Shown here: piece by piece, positions 44,211 to 52,241 of the stretch
How positions within the stretch are numbered: position 1 is the first letter of the stretch
Layout of the letters: every line of letters starts with the position of its first letter
Assembly (NCBI GenBank): GCA_021740175.1
Contig: JAIPAH010000003.1
Coordinates: 1 to 58,142 of the forward strand
Source: Bacteroidales bacterium
GTDB taxonomy: Bacteria; Bacteroidota; Bacteroidia; Bacteroidales; JAIPAH01
Reading direction: 5' to 3'
Length of the DNA stretch: 58,142 bases
Position numbers and translations under genes: made by a program
The notes under the pieces: model-generated
What the model saw: the letters and a program-made list of their open reading frames with translations, nothing else
The model's database searches: none
Told to the model about the DNA's origin: nothing

Positions 44211-44310
44211 TCGGGTAAGTCTTGTACGACCAGCTCCCGCTGAACTCCCCCAGGACCGGAAGGTAGCAAGGGTAGGCGGTTGAGCGGTGCGATACAAGTC
44301 GCTTGCCCGA
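44211..44310 (+). ncRNA. ffs: Signal recognition particle RNA (bacterial small type)
   Basis: A ~100-nt RNA whose ends pair (5' TCGGGTAAG...TTGTA with 3' TACAAG...CTTGCCCGA). The apical part carries the conserved SRP domain IV: CCAGGACCGGAAGGTAGCAAGGG, with the GGAA tetraloop and the AGCA asymmetric loop, embedded in the CTGAACTCCCC...GGCGGTTGAG stem. A T-run directly after the 3' strand ends transcription. It binds Ffh to target nascent membrane proteins. Confidence 0.95.
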
Positions 44311-44349
44311 TTTTTTGTATTAGGGGTGGTAAAATGAATTTCAATTTAC

Positions 44350-44357
44350 TAACTTTG
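44350..44357 (+). promoter_or_regulatory. -7 promoter element of the YciO-type gene
   Basis: TAACTTTG fits TAnnTTTG, 36 bp before the ATG at 44393. Confidence 0.45.
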
Positions 44358-44392
44358 TGGGAGTAGGAACCATCTTTTAAAAGCTCACGAGT

Positions 44393-45001
44393 ATGATATT
44401 AAAACTTCATGAAAACAATCCGAGTGAAAAGCGCATCCAGCGTATTGTGGAAATATTAGAGGATGACGGCGTAATAATTTATCCAACCGATACGGTTTAT
44501 GCTTTTGGGTGTTCCATTAACAGTCAAAAGGCAGCCGACAGGATTTCCCAGATAAAGGATACCAACAAACAACGCGATGATTTTTCAATGGTGTTCAGAG
44601 ATATCAGCCAGATCTCAGAATATACAAAACCAATACCCAATGACATATTCAAAATAATGAAAGAAAGCTTGCCCGGCCCATTCACATTTTTGCTGGAGGC
44701 GAATCATAAAGTACCTAAGCTTTACAAAAACAAGAAAAGAGTGGTGGGTGCTCGCATTCCTAATAACAATATTCCCCTGGAAATTGTCGATCGATTGGGG
44801 AAACCCATGCTAACCACTTCCGTGCATGATGAAGACAGTATTATAGAATACACCACGGATCCCGAACTGATTCATGAGCGATATCATAAACTTGTGGATT
44901 ATGTCATTGATGGTGGACCCGGCGATAATGAGGCTTCTACGGTAGTGGATTGTCGTAATGATACCATTGAAGTAATACGTCAGGGGAAAGGGGTTATTTA
45001 G
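44393..45001 (+). CDS. YciO-type Sua5/YrdC family protein (L-threonylcarbamoyladenylate synthase-like)
   Basis: A 202-aa Sua5/YciO/YrdC-fold protein. DGVIIYPTDTVYAFGCSINSQKAADRISQIK is the N-terminal signature; RDDFSMVFRDISQISEY, GPFTFLLEANHKVPKLY, RVVGARIPNN and PMLTTSVHDEDS follow the E. coli YciO order more closely than YrdC. The YrdC group makes threonylcarbamoyl-AMP for t6A tRNA modification; YciO members have weaker or uncertain activity. As no other Sua5 is in the window, it could be the sole t6A enzyme or a paralogue. Confidence 0.88.
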   Translation: MILKLHENNPSEKRIQRIVEILEDDGVIIYPTDTVYAFGCSINSQKAADRISQIKDTNKQRDDFSMVFRDISQISEYTKPIPNDIFKIMKESLPGPFTFLLEANHKVPKLYKNKKRVVGARIPNNNIPLEIVDRLGKPMLTTSVHDEDSIIEYTTDPELIHERYHKLVDYVIDGGPGDNEASTVVDCRNDTIEVIRQGKGVI

Positions 45002-45055
45002 CTGAGATAGCCCTATTCTTTACTGTGTAGCATTAAAATTTTTCACGCTATAAGG

Positions 45056-45087
45056 TTTGGATATGTTTTATAAAGATTCTAATTTTG
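45056..45087 (+). promoter_or_regulatory. Promoter of the tRNA-Lys pair
   Basis: -33 TTTG (45056-45059) and -7 TAATTTTG (45080-45087), spacing 20 bp, 23 bp before the first tRNA. Confidence 0.7.
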
Positions 45088-45110
45088 CAGCCGCATTTTG
45101 CGAAAGCAAT

Positions 45111-45183
45111 GATTCCGTAGCTCAGTTGGTAGAGCAACGCCCTTTTAAGGCGTGGGTCCTGAGTTCGAGCCTCAGCGGAATCA
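45111..45183 (+). tRNA. tRNA-Lys (UUU), copy 1
   Basis: A 73-nt cloverleaf: acceptor GATTCCG/CGGAATC, D arm GCTC/GAGC, anticodon stem ACGCC/GGCGT with loop CTTTTAA (anticodon TTT), variable GGGTC, T arm CTGAG-TTCGAGC-CTCAG, discriminator A. The full CCA end is not encoded, only ACC follows in part. Confidence 0.97.
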
Positions 45184-45201
45184 CCGTTCAAATACTTTTC
45201 C

Positions 45202-45274
45202 GATTCCGTAGCTCAGTTGGTAGAGCAACGCCCTTTTAAGGCGTGGGTCCTGAGTTCGAGCCTCAGCGGAATCA
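45202..45274 (+). tRNA. tRNA-Lys (UUU), copy 2
   Basis: Identical in sequence to copy 1, which ends 18 bp upstream; presumably cotranscribed and derived from a recent tandem duplication or kept identical by gene conversion. Confidence 0.97.
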
Positions 45275-45277
45275 CCT

Positions 45278-45311
45278 AAAAGCCTGCCCTTACATAGAGC
45301 AGGCTTTTTTT
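45278..45311 (+). terminator. Terminator after the tRNA-Lys pair
   Basis: AAAAGCCTGC (45278-45287) pairs with GCAGGCTTTT (45299-45308) and the T-run continues after it. Confidence 0.85.
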
Positions 45312-45418
45312 ATTAACAAACTCTTCTTTAAAAATAATTGCTTTTATTCCCCATATATCCCAATGTATTTATTAAATTGCAAGCTTTAACCAATCTAACA
45401 TAAAAAAATACTGCACGT

Positions 45419-46747
45419 ATGAAAATTTCTATCGTAGGAACCGGTTATGTAGGGCTTGTTACAGGAGCCTGCTTTGCCGATGTCGGCATAGATGTTACTT
45501 GTATTGATATCGACCAGGAAAAGATTGATAGCCTCAAAAAAGGGGAAGTTCCGATTTATGAGCCCGGACTGGAAGATATAGTCCATAACAATCTTCAAAA
45601 GAAGCGTTTACATTTTACAACAAGCTTGAAGGAGATTATTGATGATTCGGAAGTCATCTTTAGCGCCGTTGGCACACCGTCGGATAAAGACGGCAGCGCC
45701 GATCTGAAATATGTTTTGAGTGTAGCCCGCGAAATCGGCGCAAATATGAACAAGTATGTATTGGTGGTTACCAAATCCACCGTACCGGTAGGAACCGCTG
45801 AAAAGGTGAAACAAGCTATACAAGAAGAGCTTGAAAAGCGAGGAGCAGATATACCCTTTGACGTAGCTTCCAATCCCGAATTTTTGAAAGAGGGAGCTGC
45901 TGTAGCAGACTTTTTGAGACCCGATCGCATTGTGGTGGGTACCGAATCGGAAAAAGCGGAAAATATTATGAAAAAGCTTTATAAACCATTTACGATGAAT
46001 GGGCATCCGGTGCTTTTCATGAATATTGCCTCCGCTGAGATGACCAAATATGCGGCCAACGCCATGTTGGCGACAAAAATTAGCTTCATGAACGATATTG
46101 CCAATCTCAGTGAAATCGTCGGCGCGGATATCAATATGATTCGAAAGGGGATAGGAACGGATAAACGCATAGGCCCTTATTTTATCTATCCCGGAACCGG
46201 ATACGGGGGGTCCTGCTTCCCGAAAGATGTGAAAGCTATAATAAAAACGGGTGCTGAAAGAAACTATCACCTTCGCGTGTTGGAAGCCGTGGAAGAGGTC
46301 AATGAAAAGCAAAAAACGATCCTTTTCAGAAAATTGTACAACTATTATAATGGGGACCTGAAAGGGAAACAAATCGCCATGTGGGGATTATCTTTTAAAC
46401 CCAAGACCGATGACATGCGCGAAGCTCCGTCGCTTTCCCTTATTGAAAAGTTATTGGAAGCAGGAGCTACTGTTAAAGCCTATGACCCGGCAGCTGTAGA
46501 TGAAGCTAAGAGAGAAATCGGAGATAAAATTCAATACGCTCCGGATGAGTACGATGCGTTGATAGATGCTGATGCTTTGTTGTTAGTAACCGAATGGCCG
46601 GAATTTAAATTCCCGAACATGAACATCGTCAAAAGATTGATGAAACGAAATGTCGTATTTGACGGACGAAATGTTTATGATATCAAGGAAATGAAAGAAC
46701 TCGGTTTTGATTATTACTGTATCGGTATCGATACGGAAGACGTATAA
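45419..46747 (+). CDS. ugd: UDP-glucose 6-dehydrogenase
   Basis: A 442-aa NAD-dependent enzyme oxidising UDP-glucose to UDP-glucuronate. N-terminal Rossmann loop GTGYVGLVTGACFADVG, the VTKSTVPVGTAEKV and NPEFLKEGAAVADFLRPDRIVVG blocks, and catalytic Cys266 in GTGYGGSCFPKD are visible, followed by FKPKTDDMREAPSL. It supplies the substrate for the decarboxylase encoded next, about 100 bp downstream on the same strand. Confidence 0.96.
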   Translation: MKISIVGTGYVGLVTGACFADVGIDVTCIDIDQEKIDSLKKGEVPIYEPGLEDIVHNNLQKKRLHFTTSLKEIIDDSEVIFSAVGTPSDKDGSADLKYVLSVAREIGANMNKYVLVVTKSTVPVGTAEKVKQAIQEELEKRGADIPFDVASNPEFLKEGAAVADFLRPDRIVVGTESEKAENIMKKLYKPFTMNGHPVLFMNIASAEMTKYAANAMLATKISFMNDIANLSEIVGADINMIRKGIGTDKRIGPYFIYPGTGYGGSCFPKDVKAIIKTGAERNYHLRVLEAVEEVNEKQKTILFRKLYNYYNGDLKGKQIAMWGLSFKPKTDDMREAPSLSLIEKLLEAGATVKAYDPAAVDEAKREIGDKIQYAPDEYDALIDADALLLVTEWPEFKFPNMNIVKRLMKRNVVFDGRNVYDIKEMKELGFDYYCIGIDTEDV

Positions 46748-46852
46748 AAATTTCAATGGAAGGTTATCCAAAAAAAATGATTATGCGGTAATTACAGAAA
46801 TTTGAGTAACTGCATTTTGGGTGACCTTCTTATCATTTAAAAAATTATCTCC

Positions 46853-47824
46853 ATGAGAAAAAGAGTTCTTGTTACGGGAGGAGCCGGTTTTATTGGCTCT
46901 CATCTTTGCGAACGATTGCTGAGCAATGGACATGAGGTGATTATGCTGGATAATTATTTTACAGGCTCCAAAGAAAATATTGTTCATCTCATGGATAACC
47001 CGTACTTTGAGATGGTTCGCCATGACATTACGCAACCCTTTTTTATCGAGGTGGATGAGATTTATAACCTGGCGTGTCCCGCTTCACCGATACATTACCA
47101 GTATAATCCTATTAAAACGGTTAAAACTTCCGTAATGGGAGCGGTTAATATGTTGGGGCTCGCCAAGAGAATTAAAGCTAAGGTACTTCAGGCTTCTACG
47201 AGCGAAGTGTACGGGGATCCGGAGGTTCACCCCCAAAAAGAGAATTATTGGGGGAATGTAAATCCCATCGGGAAGCGTGCCTGCTATGATGAGGGAAAGC
47301 GGGCCGCGGAAACGCTTTTTATGAATTATTACCATCAGAATAATGTGCGGATTAAAATAATGCGGATTTTTAATACTTACGGGCCACGCATGCATCCCAA
47401 TGACGGACGCGTTGTATCAAATTTTATCGTTCAAGCCCTGAGAAATGAAGATATTACGCTTTTTGGCGACGGTTCGCAAACCAGGAGCTTCCAATACATA
47501 GACGACCTGGTCGAGGCCTTTATAAGACTGATGGATACGGGTGATGATTTTACCGGGCCGGTAAATATTGGCAACCCGGGAGAATTTACGATTAAAGAGT
47601 TGGCGGAAAAAATCATCGAAATGACCGGGACCCGATCAAAAATACATTACAAGCCTTTACCGAATGATGACCCGATGAAGAGAAAACCTGATATTTCCCT
47701 GGCTAAGGATAAACTTAACTGGGAGCCTGAAGTTGTTCTGGAAAATGGTTTGAAGAAGACCATTGAATATTTTGACGAGCTTTTGAAAAATTCGAAGTAT
47801 GAGGATACTTATTACAGGCGCTAA
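46853..47824 (+). CDS. UDP-glucuronate decarboxylase (UDP-xylose synthase type)
   Basis: A 323-aa SDR-family enzyme. The NAD-binding [15 protein letters not shown], the [17 protein letters not shown] segment, and the catalytic Tyr/Lys in [12 protein letters not shown] followed by [21 protein letters not shown] are typical of UXS enzymes, which make UDP-xylose from UDP-glucuronate. Following ugd, the pair turns UDP-glucose into UDP-xylose or its 4-keto intermediate for surface glycans. Its end overlaps the start of the rfbD gene by 26 bases. Confidence 0.93.
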   Translation: MRKRVLVTGGAGFIGSHLCERLLSNGHEVIMLDNYFTGSKENIVHLMDNPYFEMVRHDITQPFFIEVDEIYNLACPASPIHYQYNPIKTVKTSVMGAVNMLGLAKRIKAKVLQASTSEVYGDPEVHPQKENYWGNVNPIGKRACYDEGKRAAETLFMNYYHQNNVRIKIMRIFNTYGPRMHPNDGRVVSNFIVQALRNEDITLFGDGSQTRSFQYIDDLVEAFIRLMDTGDDFTGPVNIGNPGEFTIKELAEKIIEMTGTRSKIHYKPLPNDDPMKRKPDISLAKDKLNWEPEVVLENGLKKTIEYFDELLKNSKYEDTYYRR

Positions 47825-48647
47825 CGGGCAGTTAGGCTCTGAAATAAAACGTATTGCTTCCGGTTATCCCGGGCATCGGTTCTTTTTTGCCGATGTCGAT
47901 GAGCTGGATATTACGCAATATTCGCAGGTTGCTGAATTTCTGGAAAAGCATAAAATCGAAACTGTTATCAACTGTGCCGCTTATACGGCCGTTGATAAAG
48001 CTGAAGAGGAAGAACAGCATGCCGAAATTATTAACGGCAAAGCACCGGGCATATTAGCTTATGCAGTAAAAGAAAGGGGCGGAAAGCTTATTCATGTTTC
48101 CACGGATTATGTCTTTAACGGGAAAACATACATTCCCTATAAGGAGGAAGACACGCCGAACCCTGAAACGGCCTATGGACGAACGAAACTGGCCGGGGAG
48201 GAAAGAATTCGCAAGCAAAACGCCGATGCTTTTATCGTAAGAACAGCCTGGCTTTATTCTGAATATGGGAAGAATTTTGTAAAAACGATGATTCGGTTAG
48301 GCCATGAAAAAAATGAGATCGGGGTGATATCTGACCAGGTTGGGAGTCCGACTTATGCCCTCAACCTGGCAGAAGCCGTATTAAAACTTACCGGTAAAAT
48401 AGCCCGGGGAACAACTATTTATCATTATTCCGACGAGGGAGTTTGTTCGTGGTACGACCTGGCAGTAGAAATCATGAACTACAAGGGATTTGCTTGCAAG
48501 GTGAAGGCCCTGGAAACGCATCAGTATCCCACCCCGGCCAAGAGACCGCCCTATAGTGTTTTGAATAAATCAAAAATCAAAAATGACTTAGCTACCGATA
48601 TACCACATTGGAGAACGAGTTTATTAAAATGTTTGGAGAATCTTTAA
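47799..48647 (+). CDS. rfbD: dTDP-4-dehydrorhamnose reductase
   Basis: A 282-aa SDR protein of the RmlD type. [17 protein letters not shown] is the NADPH loop; [52 protein letters not shown] (Tyr/Lys catalytic pair) and [17 protein letters not shown] follow. It catalyses the last step to dTDP-L-rhamnose. The other rml genes are not in the window. Translation likely starts by coupling within the end of the upstream gene. Confidence 0.92.
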   Translation: MRILITGANGQLGSEIKRIASGYPGHRFFFADVDELDITQYSQVAEFLEKHKIETVINCAAYTAVDKAEEEEQHAEIINGKAPGILAYAVKERGGKLIHVSTDYVFNGKTYIPYKEEDTPNPETAYGRTKLAGEERIRKQNADAFIVRTAWLYSEYGKNFVKTMIRLGHEKNEIGVISDQVGSPTYALNLAEAVLKLTGKIARGTTIYHYSDEGVCSWYDLAVEIMNYKGFACKVKALETHQYPTPAKRPPYSVLNKSKIKNDLATDIPHWRTSLLKCLENL

Positions 48648-48660
48648 AAAAACAGCAGTT

Positions 48661-50397
48661 ATGGCAGTAGAAAAGTACATTTTAGAAAAAGCACAATCCT
48701 GGGTCGAGGGGAATTACGACGAAGATACCAAACAACGTGTCAAGTGGTTGCTTGATAATGACGAACAAGAATTGACCAATGCGTTTTACCAGGATCTGGA
48801 GTTTGGCACCGGCGGCCTGCGTGGTGTGATGGGCGTTGGAACCAACAGGATGAATAAATATACGGTTGGAATGACTACACAGGGCCTTGCCAATTACTTG
48901 CTCAAGACCTATCCCGGTGAGACGCTTAAGGTAGCCATAGCTTTTGATTGTCGCCAAAACAACACGTTTTTTGCCCGAACTACCGCCGATGTATTATCCG
49001 CCAATGGGATCGAGGTTTATCTTTTTAATGATTTGCGGCCGACCCCGGAGCTATCGTATGCTATCCGTCACCTTAAATGCCACAGTGGGGTTATGATTAC
49101 CGCTTCCCATAACCCGAAAGAATATAATGGGTATAAAGTTTACTGGAATGACGGGGGACAAATCGTTCCACCCCATGACAAGAACATCATAGCGGAAGTG
49201 CAAAAGATTCAATCCGTAGATGATGTAAAATTCGAGGGTAATCCGGAACTGGTAGAAACTATTGGCGAAGAAGTGGATACTTCCTATATTAACCGGATCA
49301 AGAACCTTTCCCTTTCACCTTCACTAATTCAGCGTCAGCAAGCCCTTAAAATCGTCTATACTCCTTTGCATGGTACCGGTGTAAAGCTCGTTCCCAGGGC
49401 TTTGCAAGCTTTTGGTTTTAAAAATATTTACCATATTGAAGAACAGGATGTTACAGACGGGAATTTCCCTGCTGTCCGTTCCCCCAATCCCGAAGAGCCG
49501 GCAGCATTGGATATGGCTATCAAAAAAGCCCGGGAAACCGATGCCGGTTTGGTTATGGCAACCGATCCGGATGCCGACCGCGTAGGTGTTGCCGTCAAAA
49601 ACGATAACGGAGACCATGTGCTCCTCAACGGCAACCAAACCGCAGCTATTTTGATTTATTATCTCCTTACCAAGTGGCAGGAGCAGGGAAAATTAACCGG
49701 CCGGGAATACATTGCCAAAACGGTGGTCACTACCGATCTCCTGCAAGAAATCGCCGACCACTTTGACGTACCCACTTACAATACATTGACCGGGTTCAAA
49801 TGGATTGCCGATTTGATAAGAGAAAAAGAAGAAAAAGAGACCTTTATCGGGGGCGGGGAAGAAAGCTACGGCTACCTTGTCGGAGACTTCGTCAGGGACA
49901 AAGATGCGGTGATTTCCTGCGCTATGATAGCTGAAGCGGCAGCCTGGGCCGCCGAAAAAGGCAAATCTTTGTATCAGTTGCTTCCGGAAATTTATCAACA
50001 GTTTAGTTTTTATTATGAGAAGCTGATGTCGGTAAAAAGAGAAGGTAAAGAAGGAGCGGAGGAAATACAGCAATGGATGAAGAATTACCGTCAGCAGCCA
50101 CCCCAGGCTATTAATGGCTCACCCATCGTCATGATTAAGGATTATTCAATTAGCGAAGCAAAAAATGTCAAGGAGAACAGGACTGAAAAAATTGATTTGC
50201 CGCAATCAAATGTCCTGCAATTCTTTACCGAGGACGGTTCCAAAATAACGATGCGCCCCTCCGGTACCGAACCGAAAATCAAGTATTACTTTAGTGTGAA
50301 AGGAAAACTGGAGGATAAAAACGATTTTGAACGGAAAAAAGATGAATTGGATAAAAAGATAGATAGCATTATTAAAGACCTTAAGCTCGAAAAGTGA
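48661..50397 (+). CDS. Phosphoglucomutase/phosphomannomutase (PgcA-like)
   Basis: A 578-aa alpha-D-phosphohexomutase. Phosphorylated Ser149 sits in MITASHNPKEYNGYKVYW, the Mg-binding loop in ATDPDADRVGVAV, the sugar-binding loop in GGGEESYGYLVGD and the phosphate loop in MRPSGTEPKIKYYF. N-terminal FGTGGLRGVMGVG is typical of the eukaryote-like PGM2/PgcA subgroup. It interconverts hexose 1- and 6-phosphates and feeds the UDP-glucose and other nucleotide-sugar steps of the neighbouring genes. Confidence 0.95.
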   Translation: MAVEKYILEKAQSWVEGNYDEDTKQRVKWLLDNDEQELTNAFYQDLEFGTGGLRGVMGVGTNRMNKYTVGMTTQGLANYLLKTYPGETLKVAIAFDCRQNNTFFARTTADVLSANGIEVYLFNDLRPTPELSYAIRHLKCHSGVMITASHNPKEYNGYKVYWNDGGQIVPPHDKNIIAEVQKIQSVDDVKFEGNPELVETIGEEVDTSYINRIKNLSLSPSLIQRQQALKIVYTPLHGTGVKLVPRALQAFGFKNIYHIEEQDVTDGNFPAVRSPNPEEPAALDMAIKKARETDAGLVMATDPDADRVGVAVKNDNGDHVLLNGNQTAAILIYYLLTKWQEQGKLTGREYIAKTVVTTDLLQEIADHFDVPTYNTLTGFKWIADLIREKEEKETFIGGGEESYGYLVGDFVRDKDAVISCAMIAEAAAWAAEKGKSLYQLLPEIYQQFSFYYEKLMSVKREGKEGAEEIQQWMKNYRQQPPQAINGSPIVMIKDYSISEAKNVKENRTEKIDLPQSNVLQFFTEDGSKITMRPSGTEPKIKYYFSVKGKLEDKNDFERKKDELDKKIDSIIKDLKLEK

Positions 50398-50891
50398 TTT
50401 AAAATCCGGGCTTTTTTTTTGTCTATCTCTCTCAAAGACCGTTATTCCGATACTTAAGGCTTTAAAAATCTCACTTAGCTATAATGACAGTAATAAGCCA
50501 ATCATTCTTTGGAAACGGTCCAAAAAGGTATAAACCGGCCGTTAAAATAATTTTGGAAACACCAAGGCACCAAGATTCACGAAGAAAGACGTATAGCATA
50601 ATTGGAAAATATTAAAAATTGATATAGAACTATTTACAAAAATAGTCATTTCATAAAAGATGAATATTCATGATTTTAAAAGAAATGCGAAACTTTAGTT
50701 CCTTAATAAAGGCTTACTAAAAATCATAATCAAAAAATTGGCCATCTGTACGATCGAGAATTTCTTTGAACCCTTTAAATAATTATTACTTTTGTTATGC
50801 TAAAAATGATGGACTTCGGGTTTAACTGATTGTTTCGGAACCAATCAATTTCTAAAGTCCGTCAAGAGGAGAAATTAAAAAAGGCTTGTGC
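50398..50891. other. Intergenic region with structured leader
   Basis: 494 bp. After the mutase stop there is CCGGGC with a T-run (50406-50420). A CACCAAGGCACCAAGATTCACG stretch (50568-50588) resembles wording repeated in many Bacteroidota genomes. Near the right end is a promoter (50765-50794) and a leader of ~90 nt with a stem GGACTT (50811-50816) to AAGTCC (about 50855-50860) that encloses a GATTG/CAATC hairpin. No other gene is seen. Confidence 0.5.
50765..50794 (+). promoter_or_regulatory. Promoter of the unknown gene at 50892
   Basis: -33 TTTG (50765-50768) and -7 TACTTTTG (50787-50794), spacing 18 bp. The transcript would carry a leader of about 90 nt. Confidence 0.6.
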
Positions 50892-51524
50892 ATGAATTTT
50901 GAAGGTGGGAACAGACAATTCCCCATTTGGGTTCTTAGTGATATGGAGCCCAGTTATTTGGAAGAAAACCTGAAAGGGCCTTTCGACTATCGGCATCCTT
51001 CACGGCATATTGTATGCACCTCCGTTTTTAATGCCATTCAGCATCATGTTTATAAATCCATCAAAAAGAGAGTTGATGAAGCCTCCTTTAGCTACTTTAC
51101 GACCTTCCCTCAGAAAGTTGAGAAGCCCAAAATCAATGATGTGATATGGGAAAATGGAATCCAGGATGAAATTTCGGAGCTCAAAAAAGAAGTGGACACT
51201 TACCGGCCGTCCGTAATACTTTCTTTCGGGGCTTTCACCTACGAATTGCTACGAAGGACGCAGGAAAATAGTGCCGCACGCAGCTATGGCTCCTGGACAC
51301 CGGCAGAGCTTGGAGGAGAATTCAAAACATGTGTGAACGATTTTGATATCAATGCAGTTAATATTTTCCCCCTTATGGATCGCAGTATCATAGGTTGGCG
51401 ATTTCTTGAAAGCCATGAACAATTTGTGGGTAAAAAGAATGCGGATTATTTTCAATACGCCGGAAGGGAAATTGCCCGTTTGCTTGTTACCCATCAGGAT
51501 GAGCTCGATATCTGGATAAAGTAA
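50892..51524 (+). CDS. Unrecognised protein, possibly uracil-DNA-glycosylase-fold
   Basis: A 210-aa soluble protein from ATG 50892 (a TTG lies two codons earlier). I do not recognise it with certainty. The stretch YRPSVILSFGAFTYELLRR resembles the 'VIVALG' strand of uracil-DNA glycosylase-fold proteins, and VNIFPLMDRSIIGWRFLESHEQF could hold a ligand-binding loop, but the UDG active-site motifs are not clear. N-terminal FPIWVLSDMEPSYLEE and DYRHPSRHIVCTSVFNAIQ are noteworthy. Its own promoter and structured leader suggest regulated expression. It may be cotranscribed with the DUF5063 gene, although that has a promoter element too. Confidence 0.5.
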   Translation: MNFEGGNRQFPIWVLSDMEPSYLEENLKGPFDYRHPSRHIVCTSVFNAIQHHVYKSIKKRVDEASFSYFTTFPQKVEKPKINDVIWENGIQDEISELKKEVDTYRPSVILSFGAFTYELLRRTQENSAARSYGSWTPAELGGEFKTCVNDFDINAVNIFPLMDRSIIGWRFLESHEQFVGKKNADYFQYAGREIARLLVTHQDELDIWIK

Positions 51525-51569
51525 ATAAACCCTGATTTTCTGCTTATCTCCAAATCTAGACACTTTTTG

Positions 51570-51577
51570 TAATTTTG
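51570..51577 (+). promoter_or_regulatory. -7 promoter element of the DUF5063 gene
   Basis: TAATTTTG fits TAnnTTTG, 21 bp before the ATG. Confidence 0.5.
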
Positions 51578-51597
51578 CACCTTAAATTAAAAAAACT

Positions 51598-52155
51598 ATG
51601 GCTGAGGAAAATACAAAACCTATTTACAGCAAGCATGTCGGCGAGATGCTGACCGTAGCCAATGAATATTGCATGTTTGTAGAAAAAGCGGAAGATTACA
51701 GGAAACAGGATATCATAGAATATATGTATAAAATTCTTCCTATGCTTTATCTTAAAGGGATATTAGTGCCCGGGACAACCGTGGGAGACCCCTCGGCGAA
51801 TGAAAAATACGTCAATGAAATGCAATGGGAGCGTGTATTTTATGCTGTGAAGGGGAAACTTGAGGAAGATGATAAGTATTGGATAGTGCGAAACACCGGT
51901 CTTAATGAATATGAACCCCAGGAAGCCAGCCTTTCGGATAACCTGGCCGATATTTACCAGGATATGAAGGATTTTCTTATGCTTTATCAACGCAATAGCG
52001 ATGCAGCTAAAGAAAATGCCGTGGCCGATTTCAAAAATCTTTTCCAGAATCATTGGGGCATAAGAGCAGTTAGGGCATTAAACCGGTTCCATGAACTCAT
52101 GTTTGATCCCAATAAGGATCCCTTTGCCGATGAGAACAAGTTGGGGCTTGATTAA
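51598..52155 (+). CDS. DUF5063 family protein
   Basis: A 185-aa soluble, mostly helical protein. The HVGEMLTVANEYCMFVEKAEDYRKQDIIEYMYKILPMLYLKG start and the C-terminal NHWGIRAVRALNRFHELMF are the marks of DUF5063, common in Bacteroidia. Function is unknown. No membrane segment or signal peptide. It precedes feoAB by 86 bp, where a separate -7 element lies, so cotranscription is not needed. Confidence 0.85.
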   Translation: MAEENTKPIYSKHVGEMLTVANEYCMFVEKAEDYRKQDIIEYMYKILPMLYLKGILVPGTTVGDPSANEKYVNEMQWERVFYAVKGKLEEDDKYWIVRNTGLNEYEPQEASLSDNLADIYQDMKDFLMLYQRNSDAAKENAVADFKNLFQNHWGIRAVRALNRFHELMFDPNKDPFADENKLGLD

Positions 52156-52201
52156 GTAATAATACCAACATTTAGGGATAACCCTGCATTCTGGAAATTT
52201 C

Positions 52202-52209
52202 TATTTTTG
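52202..52209 (+). promoter_or_regulatory. -7 promoter element of feoAB
   Basis: TATTTTTG fits TAnnTTTG, 33 bp before the feoAB ATG. GGAGG at 52230 may serve as ribosome-binding site. No Fur-like palindrome was recognised. Confidence 0.5.
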
Positions 52210-52241
52210 CTCCCTGGATTTGGTTTAACGGAGGATAGTGA

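Noticed and set aside
44153..44344. 63-codon minus-strand open frame
   Set aside because: It overlaps the SRP RNA on the opposite strand and has no protein similarity.
45608..46372. 254-codon minus-strand open frame
   Set aside because: Antisense to ugd, a strongly conserved gene; no independent support.
47799..47824. Overlap of the UDP-glucuronate decarboxylase and rfbD genes as a possible frameshift fusion
   Set aside because: Both proteins have complete N- and C-termini, so it is a normal 26-base overlap.
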